Shown piece after piece: positions 9,785 to 23,297 of a stretch of 46,510 nt of DNA. The position numbers were made by a program, and so were the translations under genes. The notes below the pieces were generated by a model. That model made no database searches. It was not told the DNA's origin and worked only from the letters and a program-made list of their open reading frames with translations. The stretch spans positions 1-46,510 of the forward strand of contig JADFJG010000013.1 in the NCBI GenBank assembly GCA_022566265.1, given 5' to 3'. Origin of the DNA: Pseudomonadota bacterium (GTDB lineage Bacteria > Pseudomonadota > Alphaproteobacteria > SMXQ01). Position 1 is the stretch's first letter. Every line of letters begins with the position of its first letter.

Positions 9785-11002
9785 TCATGGCGCCGCCGTG
9801 CCCTTTCCCCCGTCCCCCGAATTCATCACCTCGGCGTAAACGGCGAGGGTCTTCTGGAACATCTCGTCGTTGCTGAAATGTTGGCGGATGTGGGCCATCG
9901 CCCTTTGCGCCAGCCGCTCCCGCGCCGCGCCGTCGAGGGAAAGCGCCTTATCCAGCGCTTCCGCCAGGGCGTCCGGATCGCCGGGCGGCACCAGCCATCC
10001 GGTCTCATCCCTGATCATCGTCTCGAGCGCCCCGCCATGATCGGTGGCGACCACCGGCCGGCCCATGGCCTGGGCTTCGGCGACGACGCGGCCGAAGGCT
10101 TCCGGCCGTGTCGAGGCCGAGACGACGACATCGGAAAGCTTGTAGGCCGCCGCCATGTCCCGGCAGTGATCGAGGATGCGCACCACGTCCTGGAGTCGCG
10201 CACGCTTGATCTGGGCCTCGATCCTGCGTTGGTACCCGCCCTGTCCTTGCCCGGCGCCAAGGAGCAGGCAGGAAACGTCGCGGCGCCCGAGCCGCTTGAG
10301 CGCTTCGATCAGCACGCGCTGGCCCTTCCAGCGGCTCAGTCTGCCGGGCAACAGGATGATCTTCATGTCGTCGGGTAGCCGCCACCTGCCGGCGAAGTGG
10401 ATCATGCGCTCGTCGGTGACCTTGAGGGGGTCGAATTCCGCCAGATCGACGCCGCGGTGAATGACCCGGATCTTCTCGGGCGCCACATGGTAGGTTTCCT
10501 GGATCTGGCTGGCGACGAAGTTGGAAATGGCGATCACCCTCTCGCCCCGGGTCATCACCTTGTTGTAACGCCTCTTGAGGACCGAACCGGTGGAATAGGT
10601 TCCGTGGACGGTGGTCACGAAGTGAGCGCCCTCGCGCCTTGCCGCCGCCTCGGCGCTCCACGCCGGGGCCCGCGAACGGGCATGGACGATATCGACGCCG
10701 TGATCGCCGATCACACGCGCCAGCCGGTCGACGTTGGCGCGCATGACGAAAGGGTTCTTGGAATCAAGCGGCAAGGTTATATGCCGGACCCCGGTGCGCT
10801 CGATAAGACGCACCATCGGCCCGCCGGCGGAAGCGACGAGGGAGCGCCCCCCGGCGCGGACGACGGCGGCGGCGATATCGGCCGTGCCTCGCTCGACCCC
10901 GCCCGAGACCAGCCGCGGCAGGACCTGGAGCACCGCCGGCCGATAGGCTTTGGCGTCGCCGCTTTCGATGGTAACTTGGCCGTCCTCCTCGCTCATACCC
11001 AA
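9785..11002 (-). CDS. Glycosyltransferase family 4 (group 1)
   Basis: LPGRLSRWKGQRVLIEAL, STRPEAFGRVVAEAQAMGRPVVATDHGGALETM. Confidence 0.92.
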   Translation of the reverse strand: MGMSEEDGQVTIESGDAKAYRPAVLQVLPRLVSGGVERGTADIAAAVVRAGGRSLVASAGGPMVRLIERTGVRHITLPLDSKNPFVMRANVDRLARVIGDHGVDIVHARSRAPAWSAEAAARREGAHFVTTVHGTYSTGSVLKRRYNKVMTRGERVIAISNFVASQIQETYHVAPEKIRVIHRGVDLAEFDPLKVTDERMIHFAGRWRLPDDMKIILLPGRLSRWKGQRVLIEALKRLGRRDVSCLLLGAGQGQGGYQRRIEAQIKRARLQDVVRILDHCRDMAAAYKLSDVVVSASTRPEAFGRVVAEAQAMGRPVVATDHGGALETMIRDETGWLVPPGDPDALAEALDKALSLDGAARERLAQRAMAHIRQHFSNDEMFQKTLAVYAEVMNSGDGGKGTAAP

Positions 11003-11045
11003 CGCTTATGGCCGATTCGGATACATCATTGCAACAAGACTTAAC

Positions 11046-11789
11046 ATGAAGAAGCTCCAGCGCGAGGACGGCGCTTCGATCGCCTATGAACACTCGCCGG
11101 GCAAGGGTCCCGGCGTCGTCTTCCTTTGCGGCTTCAAATCCGACATGACCGGGGAGAAGGCGCTGGCGCTGGAGGGGTTTTGCCGGCGGCGCGGCCAGGC
11201 CTATCTGCGCTTCGATTACACCGGCCACGGCGCCTCTTCCGGCGCCTTCACCGACGGCACCATCGGCGCCTGGACGGCCGATACCGTTTTCGTCCTCGAT
11301 GAACTCACCGAAGGTAGGCAGATCCTTGTCGGCTCGTCCATGGGCGGGTGGCTGATGGTGCTCGTCGCCCTCGCCCGGCCCGAGCGCATCAGTGGGCTCC
11401 TCGGCATCTCCTCGGCGCCCGATTTCACCGAGGAGCTGATCTGGAACGGCCTCACGGCGGAGGAGCGCCAAAGACTGCGCGCCGACGGCGTCATCCACCA
11501 GCCCAGCGATTACGGCGAGGAGCCCACCCCGATCACCAGGGCCCTGATCGAGGACGGACGCCGCCATCTGGTGCTCCAGCAGCCCATTGGGCTCACCTGC
11601 CCGGCGCGGCTGCTTCACGGCATGGCGGACACCGACGTGCCGTGGCGGGGGTCGGTGACGTTGGCGGAAAAGCTGGCGGCGGAGGACGTCGTCGTCACCC
11701 TGATCAAGGACGCGGAACACCGGCTGTCGCGCGCCGGCGACATCGAGCGCATCAAGGGCGCGTTGGCCGAGCTATCGGAGATGGCCTGA
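11046..11789 (+). CDS. Alpha/beta hydrolase (start MKKLQREDGASIAYEH)
   Basis: LVGSSMGGWLMVLVAL nucleophile elbow (GSSMGG), LLHGMADTDVPW, catalytic His near the C-terminus (DAEHRLS). Confidence 0.9.
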   Translation: MKKLQREDGASIAYEHSPGKGPGVVFLCGFKSDMTGEKALALEGFCRRRGQAYLRFDYTGHGASSGAFTDGTIGAWTADTVFVLDELTEGRQILVGSSMGGWLMVLVALARPERISGLLGISSAPDFTEELIWNGLTAEERQRLRADGVIHQPSDYGEEPTPITRALIEDGRRHLVLQQPIGLTCPARLLHGMADTDVPWRGSVTLAEKLAAEDVVVTLIKDAEHRLSRAGDIERIKGALAELSEMA

Positions 11790-11806
11790 GCCCTTAGTAC
11801 TTACCT

Positions 11807-12742
11807 TCACGTGCCTCTTCCACGGGCCTCTTCCGCCAGCGCGGCGAGGCCCTGTTTGTAGTCGGGGTACCGGAGGCGGACGCCGAGCTCGGACTTGATG
11901 CGTTGGTTCCCGACCCGCTTGTTGTCGGCATAGAAGCTCCTGGCCATCTCCGAAAGCTCGGCCTCGGCGAAGGCCACGATGGGCGGCGGCGCCATGCCCA
12001 AAAGCTCGCAGGCAAAGGCCAGCACCTCGTCCGCCGGCGCCGGGGTATCGTCCGAGACGTTATAGATCGCCCCCGCATTGGGCCCGGCCATGGAGGCCAT
12101 GAGCACGGCGGCGATGTCGGCGACATGGATGCGCGAGAACACCTGGCCGGGTTTTCGGATGCCGACCGCCCCACGGCTGCGCGCCTGATCGAGCGCGCTA
12201 CGGCCCGGTCCGTAAATGCCGGCGAGGCGGAAGATGTGCACCGGCACTCGATCGCGGCGGGAGAGATCGAGCCAACCGGCCTCGGCGGCCATGCGCTTGC
12301 GCCCCCGCGCGCCGCTGGGCGAAAGCGCGGCAGTTTCATCGACCCAACCGCCGCCGCGATCGCCATAGACGGCGGTGGTCGAGAGGTAGCCGAGCCAGCG
12401 AAGCCGAGGTTCCGCCGACGCCAGGGCGGCGATGTCGCGGCGGTGATGGCGAAGCACCACATCGCCTTCGTCCGTCGGCGGTATGGAGACCAGGATATGG
12501 GTCGCGCCTTCGAGCGTTCGAGGCGCGTCTTCCATCGCCTTGGCGCCGTCGAAAACGAAGACCTCGATGCCGCGGTCCCGGAGCGCCGCCGCGTCCTCCC
12601 GGCCCCGGCAGGTACCGGCGACGCGGCGTGCGCCCGCGTCGCCGTCCTCGGCGCCAAGCGCATCGATAAGCGCCAGGGCGGTATAGCCGAGGCCGAAGCA
12701 GAACAGGCGATCGGGCGGATCTTGAGCCATGGCCCCAACCAT
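11807..12742 (-). CDS. NAD(P)-binding SDR/epimerase family protein (YeeZ-like)
   Basis: LFCFGLGYTALALIDAL, YLSTTAVYGDRGGGWVDE, FRLAGIYGPGRSALD. Confidence 0.88.
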   Translation of the reverse strand: MVGAMAQDPPDRLFCFGLGYTALALIDALGAEDGDAGARRVAGTCRGREDAAALRDRGIEVFVFDGAKAMEDAPRTLEGATHILVSIPPTDEGDVVLRHHRRDIAALASAEPRLRWLGYLSTTAVYGDRGGGWVDETAALSPSGARGRKRMAAEAGWLDLSRRDRVPVHIFRLAGIYGPGRSALDQARSRGAVGIRKPGQVFSRIHVADIAAVLMASMAGPNAGAIYNVSDDTPAPADEVLAFACELLGMAPPPIVAFAEAELSEMARSFYADNKRVGNQRIKSELGVRLRYPDYKQGLAALAEEARGRGT

Positions 12743-12795
12743 GACACACTCGCCGATAGACGCGCCAGCCCCCCGAGCCCGCCGAGCATGGACCG

Positions 12796-13683
12796 GTGAA
12801 GATGGCGGTTGCGTTCCGGGTGCGGCTCGGACAAGCTCGGCCCGCCATGGCATACCGAAGGCTTGCTGCATCGAACGCCCGGATCTTCATCGCCACCGTG
12901 CTGGTGGCGGCGGTACTCATCGGTGCCCTCGTCTTGGGCAACGCCGGCCGCGCGGCGGCCGAGGCCGCCCCCGGCGCCGCCCCGGGCGATCCCAATTCGA
13001 TCGAGCCATCGAGGGAATACGCCGCCTGCATGGATCTCGCGCGGGCCGATCCGCTAAAGGGCTTCGAGCGGGCGCGGCTGTGGTTCGAGCGTGGCGGCAA
13101 GGCGGCGGCCGTTCACTGCTCGGCGGTGGCGCTCATCGGCCAGCGCCAGTTCGCCCTTGGGGCCAAGACTTTCGAACATCTGGCCGAGGACGGGCAGGGG
13201 ACGCCCGTCGCGCTCAAGGGGGACCTGCTGGGCCAGGCGGGCCAGGCCTGGCTGATGGCGGGGAAGGACAGGCGCGCCATCGCCGCCTTCTCGAAAGCCG
13301 TCGCCGCCCAGCCCCGAGACGTGGAGCTGCTGATCGACCGTGCCTTCGCCTATGCCGGTCTCGGGCGCTACGCGGAAGCGATCGGTGATCTGAGCCGGGC
13401 GCTCGAGATGACGCCCGGGCGCGCCGACGCCTATCTCTACCGCGCCAACGCCTACCGCCGGGTCGACGACCTTGCCCTCGCCGTCCGGGACATCGACCGG
13501 TCGCTGTCGCTAAGGCCCGGGAACGCCGACGCCTATCTCGAACGGGGCATCATCCGCCGCCTCTCGGGCGACGACCGGGGCGCCGCCGGCGACTGGCGCC
13601 GCGTCATCGAGACGGCGCCCAAAAGCGCCGCCGCCAGGGACGCGCGGCGCAACCTGGATCAGATCCGCGCCCCGGCGCGGTAA
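12796..13683 (+). CDS. Tetratricopeptide-repeat protein with N-terminal membrane segment
   Basis: Tandem TPR-like helices (AFAYAGLGRYAEAIGDLSRALEMTPGRADAYLYRANAYRRVDDLALAVRDIDRSLSLRPGNADAYLERG); start could also be 12847. Confidence 0.85.
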   Translation: MKMAVAFRVRLGQARPAMAYRRLAASNARIFIATVLVAAVLIGALVLGNAGRAAAEAAPGAAPGDPNSIEPSREYAACMDLARADPLKGFERARLWFERGGKAAAVHCSAVALIGQRQFALGAKTFEHLAEDGQGTPVALKGDLLGQAGQAWLMAGKDRRAIAAFSKAVAAQPRDVELLIDRAFAYAGLGRYAEAIGDLSRALEMTPGRADAYLYRANAYRRVDDLALAVRDIDRSLSLRPGNADAYLERGIIRRLSGDDRGAAGDWRRVIETAPKSAAARDARRNLDQIRAPAR

Positions 13684-13689
13684 GCGGTT

Positions 13690-14358
13690 TCAGAAATCGA
13701 GATCGGCGTAATGCTTCGGCGGACGGATGCCGGGGATGTGATCGCCCAGCAAGGGGCGGAACGAAGGCCGGGACTTGATGCGGGCGTACCAGTCCTTGGC
13801 CGCCGGATAGTCGTCCCACGGCACGTCGCCGATATAATCGACCGCCGAAAGATGGGCCCCGGCGGCGATGTCGGCGAGCGATATCCCCTCCCCCGCCAGC
13901 CATTGGCGCCGCTCCGACAGATAGGCGATATAATCGAGATGGGTGCCGATGTTGGCGAGCCCCGCCCGGATGGCGCGGGAATCGGGCTGGCCGAGGCCGA
14001 GGAATTTCTTTTGCACCTTCTGGCCGACGAGATTCACCGTCACCTCCCGGTCGAACTTTATATCGAACCAGTTGACCAGCCGGCGCACCTCGGCGCGCTG
14101 CCTGGCATCTTCGCCCAAGAGAGGGCGTTCGGGATAGACCTCTTCGAGATATTCGCAGATCGCGTTGCTGTCGGCGATGACGGCGCCGTCCGGCTCGACC
14201 AGCACCGGCACCTGGCCGGCCGGGTTGATGGCGAGGAAACCGGGACGGCGTTCCCACACCTTTTCGACCTTCATGTCGAAATCGAGGTTCTTTTCCCGCA
14301 GCGCGACCCGCACCTTGCGCGAGAAGGGCGATAGCCAGAGATGATAGAGCAGGCGCAT
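13690..14358 (-). CDS. Glutathione S-transferase family protein (start MRLLYHLWLSPFSRKVR)
   Basis: N-terminal thioredoxin-like SPFSRKVRVALREK, VPVLVEPDGAVIADSNAICEYLEE. Confidence 0.92.
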   Translation of the reverse strand: MRLLYHLWLSPFSRKVRVALREKNLDFDMKVEKVWERRPGFLAINPAGQVPVLVEPDGAVIADSNAICEYLEEVYPERPLLGEDARQRAEVRRLVNWFDIKFDREVTVNLVGQKVQKKFLGLGQPDSRAIRAGLANIGTHLDYIAYLSERRQWLAGEGISLADIAAGAHLSAVDYIGDVPWDDYPAAKDWYARIKSRPSFRPLLGDHIPGIRPPKHYADLDF

Positions 14359-14410
14359 CGGCGGGGACTCTAACCCAACGGCGCGGGTGGGAACAGGGGG
14401 TGGCATGGGG

Positions 14411-14519
14411 TAATTAAGGGGACACCATAATTAAGGTGACAGCTTACTTAATTCCATAGCCCTGAATTGCCGGGACGGGGAATTAAGTAAGCTGTCACCT
14501 TAATTCCTCACCTTAATTC
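14411..14519. repeat. REP-type palindromic repeat (perfect 27-bp inverted repeat plus outer partial copies)
   Basis: AATTAAGGTGACAGCTTACTTAATTCC (14429-14455) is the exact reverse complement of 14479-14505, spacer 23 nt; partial copies AATTAAGGGGACACC and CACCTTAATT on either side. Confidence 0.92.
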
Positions 14520-19097
<4,578 letters not shown>

Positions 19098-19123
19098 CCG
19101 ATCCGTTCTCCTTGCGCCCGGGC

Positions 19124-20581
19124 TCATGACGCCGCGGCGAGGACAGGGGCGATCCTCTCGGCCCTGACCGTCAGGTATGAATGGATGGACTCGGCGGCGT
19201 CCCGGCCGTCGCGGATCGCCCACACCACGAGGGAGGCGCCGCGCACGATATCGCCGGCGGCGAAGACGCCGTCGATCGTCGTCATCGTCGTCCGGTAATC
19301 GATCTTGATCGTGCCCCAGCGGGTGACGCCGAGGTCCGGCGCGTCGAACATCACCGGCAGATCCTCGGGATCGAACCCCAGGGCCTTGATCACGAGGTCG
19401 GCCTCGACCACGAAGTTCGATCCCTCGATGGGCTGAGGGGATTGGCGTCCGGAGGAATCGGGGACGCCGAGATGGATGCGGATGGCGCGCACGCCGGAGA
19501 CCCGGTCATCGCCGAGAAAGGCCTCGGGCGCCGCCAGCCAGAGGAACTCGACCCCTTCCTCCTCCGCGTGGGCGACCTCGCGCATGGATCCCGGCATGTT
19601 GGCGTGGTCGCGGCGGTACAGGCACTTGACCGACTTCGCGCCCTGGCGCACCGCGGTACGGACGCAGTCCATCGCCGTATCGCCGGCGCCGATGACCACC
19701 ACGTCCTTGCCGACGGCGTTGAGCGCCCCGTTGTCGAACTCCGGCACCCGATCGCCCAGCCCCTTGCGGTTCGACGCCGTCAGATAGTCCATCGCCGGGA
19801 AGATGTTGCCAAGACCGATCCCGGGCATGGCGAGATCGCGGCCGGTGTAGACGCCGGTGGCGATCAGCACGGCGTCATGCTTGACCCGCAGCTCATCGAG
19901 GCTGGCGTCGCGGCCGACCTCGAAGTTGAGATGGAACTTGATGCCGCCTCGGGCCAGCAGCCTGGCGCGGCGTTCGATGATGTCCTTTTCGAGCTTGAAA
20001 TTGGGGATGCCGTAGATCATCAGGCCGCCGACACGATCGTAGCGGTCATAGACATGGACCTCGTAACCCTTGCGGCGCAACTGCTCCGCCGCCGCCATAC
20101 CGCCCGGTCCGGCGCCGATGACGCCTACCGATTCGTCGCGCTCGCGGAGCGGCCTGGGCGGCTTGACCCAGCCCTTCTCCCAGGCCTGGTCGGTGATGTA
20201 CTTCTCGACGGCGCCGATGGTCACGGTCCCGTGGCCGGCCTGTTCGAGCACGCAATTGCCCTCGCACAGGCGGTCCTGGGGGCAGATGCGGCCGCAGATC
20301 TCGGGAAAGTTGTTGGTCGCGGCCGAGGCCTCGTAGGCCTCCTCCAGCCGGCCCTCGGCCGAGAGCTTGAGCCAGTCGGGAATGTTGTTTTGCACCGGGC
20401 AATGGATCTGGCAGAACGGGATGCCGCATTGGGAGCAACGCGAGGCTTGCTCCCTGGCCTCCTCGGTCTCGTAATCGCCGTAGATCTCGTCGAAGTCGCC
20501 ACGGCGCTCCCGAGCGTCGCGCTTGTCGGGCATCAGGTTGTCGATCATCAGAAATTTGAGCATCTGTGACGGCATTCTCAC
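19124..20581 (-). CDS. gltD: Glutamate synthase small subunit
   Basis: ASRCSQCGIPFCQIHCPVQNNIPDWL, two dinucleotide-binding sites (VIGAGPGGMAAAEQLRRKG, VVVIGAGDTAMDC). Confidence 0.97.
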   Translation of the reverse strand: MRMPSQMLKFLMIDNLMPDKRDARERRGDFDEIYGDYETEEAREQASRCSQCGIPFCQIHCPVQNNIPDWLKLSAEGRLEEAYEASAATNNFPEICGRICPQDRLCEGNCVLEQAGHGTVTIGAVEKYITDQAWEKGWVKPPRPLRERDESVGVIGAGPGGMAAAEQLRRKGYEVHVYDRYDRVGGLMIYGIPNFKLEKDIIERRARLLARGGIKFHLNFEVGRDASLDELRVKHDAVLIATGVYTGRDLAMPGIGLGNIFPAMDYLTASNRKGLGDRVPEFDNGALNAVGKDVVVIGAGDTAMDCVRTAVRQGAKSVKCLYRRDHANMPGSMREVAHAEEEGVEFLWLAAPEAFLGDDRVSGVRAIRIHLGVPDSSGRQSPQPIEGSNFVVEADLVIKALGFDPEDLPVMFDAPDLGVTRWGTIKIDYRTTMTTIDGVFAAGDIVRGASLVVWAIRDGRDAAESIHSYLTVRAERIAPVLAAAS

Positions 20582-20837
20582 TCACTCGACTCGGTTTCAC
20601 ATTCCCGGCGTCCACGTTACCGGCGCCTTCCGCCCCTTGGCGGCCCACCTCTTGCGAGCAGGGAGCGGGGCCTTAAAAACGGCGGTGGCCCGGTTCACTT
20701 CACCCGGTCGAATAGCTCCGGCCTGGAGTCGCCCGGGCTGCCTTCGCCGCCGCTCGGTGGCACGCGCTTATCCAGGGGAAGTGTCCCGCGCACCTATCCG
20801 CGTCGGGCCACTATCGGGCCGCCCCTCCGGCTAACAT

Positions 20838-20868
20838 TAAAAACCGGGAACCCAAAATGGGTTTCCCG
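20838..20868 (-). terminator. Rho-independent-like terminator on the minus strand
   Basis: Minus strand CGGGAAACCC-ATTTT-GGGTTCCCG followed by GTTTTT. Confidence 0.65.
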
Positions 20869-21151
20869 ATCTCCCCGCCCAAAACAGACCACCAAGGACT
20901 AACGCCTTGTTTCAAGGGTCCATCATCAAAAAACCGCCTATTCTATAAGCCAAAATCCCCGAAAACGCGAGCGAAATCGAACATATATGTCAATCATATT
21001 GACCTAAAATGGTTAAAATTTGAGGGAAAAATCCCGGGGTGGGACGGATTTTAACCAAATAGGCCCCAAAATTAGTTCCAATTCAGTACTAATTCTTCTG
21101 TTGGGTTCCACAAATCCAAGTGATATAAGCGGCTTGGCACAATATCTCGGG

Positions 21152-21958
21152 GTGGCATTGACCCTAATCCACATCATCGTCCTCGCCCTCATCCAGGGAA
21201 TCACCGAGTTCCTTCCCGTTAGCTCGTCCGGGCATCTCATTCTCGTATCCAAACTCACTCCCTGGCCCGACCAGACACTGGTGGTCGATATCGCGCTCCA
21301 TGTCGGCACCTTGGCGGCGGTCATGGTCTATTTCCATCGCGAATGCTGGTCGATGGTCCTCGGCGTTTTCAATTTGCTGCTGTTCCGCGGCGGCCCCGAG
21401 GCCAGGCTTGCCCTTTACGTCGTCGTCGCCACCCTGCCGATGATCCCGGCGGCGCTTTATCTCAAGGACTATGTGGCCGGTGACTTCCGTCAGGGCGTCG
21501 CGCTGATCGCCTGGACGACGCTCGGCTTCGGCCTACTGCTTTACGCCGCCGACCGGCTGGGACTGAGGGTACGCCGGGTCGAGCACATGACCATCGGCGC
21601 CGCCTTGATCATCGGGTGTGCGCAAATCCTCGCCCTGGTCCCCGGCACCAGCCGCTCCGGCATCACCATGACGGCGGCGCGGTTCCTCGGCTTCGAGCGG
21701 GTCGAGGCGGCGAGGTTCTCCCTCCTGCTGTCGATACCCGTGATCATCGGCGCCGGCACATTGGCGGGGGCCGACCTCTACCGGATGGGCAGCGTGGAGA
21801 TGAATACCGTCACCGTGTTGGCGATTTTGTTCTCTTTCGTCTCGGCGCTCATCGCCATCGCCGTGATGATGCGCTGGTTGAGGCGCGCCAGCTTCACGCC
21901 CTTCGTGATCTACCGGATCTGCCTCGGCGCCGGGCTTCTCTACTGGGTCTACGGATAG
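21152..21958 (+). CDS. uppP: Undecaprenyl-diphosphatase; start probably GTG 21152 or TTG 21158
   Basis: LALIQGITEFLPVSSSGHLIL and LVPGTSRSGITMTAARFLGF motifs; the ORF track start at 21020 appears too long. Confidence 0.95.
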   Translation: MALTLIHIIVLALIQGITEFLPVSSSGHLILVSKLTPWPDQTLVVDIALHVGTLAAVMVYFHRECWSMVLGVFNLLLFRGGPEARLALYVVVATLPMIPAALYLKDYVAGDFRQGVALIAWTTLGFGLLLYAADRLGLRVRRVEHMTIGAALIIGCAQILALVPGTSRSGITMTAARFLGFERVEAARFSLLLSIPVIIGAGTLAGADLYRMGSVEMNTVTVLAILFSFVSALIAIAVMMRWLRRASFTPFVIYRICLGAGLLYWVYG

Positions 21959-21962
21959 TGGG

Positions 21963-22946
21963 CTAGGGCGAGGCCTCGAACCGGCCGTGGCGGCGGAACC
22001 GGTCGAGATAGGTTGGCAGGATGATCTCACATGCCGTCGGGGTAATGCCGAGATCGGCGAGGCCGGGTAAGTCCCCGGACACCACGTTGTCGGTGCGCAG
22101 GAGCTTGGCCTGATCCCCGGTGAGCGGCGGCGCCACCTCGAAGGGAAGGGGCAGGGATTGCAAGACCGCCACCATCGCCTCGGCGACGGACCCCATGGCG
22201 TCGGCGACGAAGAAGGGCAGCGGTAGGAGTATCCGCTTGCGTCCGATCTCGGCGAGTATCAGTTCCATCAATTGACGAAAGCTGTAGACCCGGGGGCCGC
22301 CGAGTTCATAGGTCGTACCCGCCGTCCCCTCGTCGGTCAGCGCCTCGACGACGGCATCGGCGACGTCGCCGACATAGACCGGCTGAAACCGCGTTTCGCC
22401 GCCGCCGAAAAGCGGCAGCGCCACCGAGACGCGGGCCATGGCCGCGAAGCGGTTGAAGAATTCGTCCTCGGGTCCGAAGATGATGCTGGGCCTCAAGATG
22501 GTGGCCGCCGGATAGGCCGCCGCGACGGCGGCCTCGCCGGCCGCCTTGGAACGGGCGTAAGCGGCACTCGAATGGCGGTCGGCGCCGATCGCCGAGACGT
22601 GGACCAGCCGCTTCGCGCCCGCCGCCTTGGCCGCCTTGGCGATGCGCTCGGCGCCTTGGGCATGGATGGCGCCGAAGCTCTGGCGCCTGGTCTCGTAGAG
22701 AACGCCCACCAGGTTGACCACCCAATCGGCCCCTTGCACCGCCGCCACCACCGCCGGGCCGTCGCGCACATCCGCCCCGACCGGCGTGATCTGGCCGACA
22801 TCGCCCATCGGCTTGAGGAACAGCGCGCTCTCGGGGTTGCGCACCGCGACCGTGACCCGCGCGCCCCTCGCCGCCAGCCGCCGCACCAGATGGCGGCCCA
22901 AAAAACCGGAGCCGCCGAATACGGTCACCAGAGATGGTGTCATCAC
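21963..22946 (-). CDS. NDUFA9-like NAD(P)-binding protein (complex I-associated, SDR family)
   Basis: VTVFGGSGFLGRHLVRRLAARGARVTVAVR, RLVHVSAIGADRHSSAAYARSKAAGE. Confidence 0.9.
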   Translation of the reverse strand: MMTPSLVTVFGGSGFLGRHLVRRLAARGARVTVAVRNPESALFLKPMGDVGQITPVGADVRDGPAVVAAVQGADWVVNLVGVLYETRRQSFGAIHAQGAERIAKAAKAAGAKRLVHVSAIGADRHSSAAYARSKAAGEAAVAAAYPAATILRPSIIFGPEDEFFNRFAAMARVSVALPLFGGGETRFQPVYVGDVADAVVEALTDEGTAGTTYELGGPRVYSFRQLMELILAEIGRKRILLPLPFFVADAMGSVAEAMVAVLQSLPLPFEVAPPLTGDQAKLLRTDNVVSGDLPGLADLGITPTACEIILPTYLDRFRRHGRFEASP

Positions 22947-23027
22947 GCTCTCCCCCTTGAGGCCGGGTCCTCCCCTTTCAGGAAGGCACCGAACAGCCTA
23001 TATTAGATAGTCGAAGCTGGCGACAAT

Positions 23028-23091
23028 ACGATTGACCCTCGGGACGATTGACCCTCGGGACGATTGGCCCTCGGGACGATTGGCCGTCGGG
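23028..23091. repeat. 16-bp tandem repeat, 4 copies (ACGATTGACCCTCGGG)
   Basis: Copies at 23028, 23044, 23060 and 23076; the last two differ by 1-2 nt. Confidence 0.95.
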
Positions 23092-23175
23092 CGGCGGCGG
23101 CGATGCCCGAGTGCCGAAGGCGGCCGTGGTTGACTTTCGATACCGCCGGCGTTATCCAGGCCGGCCTGCGAACGT

Positions 23176-23261
23176 GCCCAGGTGGCGAAATGGTAGACGC
23201 GCTAGTTTCAGGTACTAGTGGGCGAAAGCCCGTGGAAGTTCGAGTCTTCTCCTGGGCACCA
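23176..23261 (+). tRNA. tRNA-Leu(CAG), CCA encoded
   Basis: GCCCAGG...CCTGGGC acceptor stem, anticodon arm CTAGT-TTCAGGT-ACTAG, long variable arm, TTCGAGT T-loop, ACCA end. Confidence 0.96.
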
Positions 23262-23297
23262 CCGCCGTTCCCCCTTTCCCTTCCAGGACACCCCTAG

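Noticed and set aside
10764-11720. 318-aa ORF on the minus strand spanning the hydrolase gene
   Set aside because: Overlaps a clear alpha/beta hydrolase and the N-terminus of a glycosyltransferase; no domain signature.
23028-23091. Possible CRISPR array
   Set aside because: Contiguous tandem repeat without spacers and no cas genes in the window.
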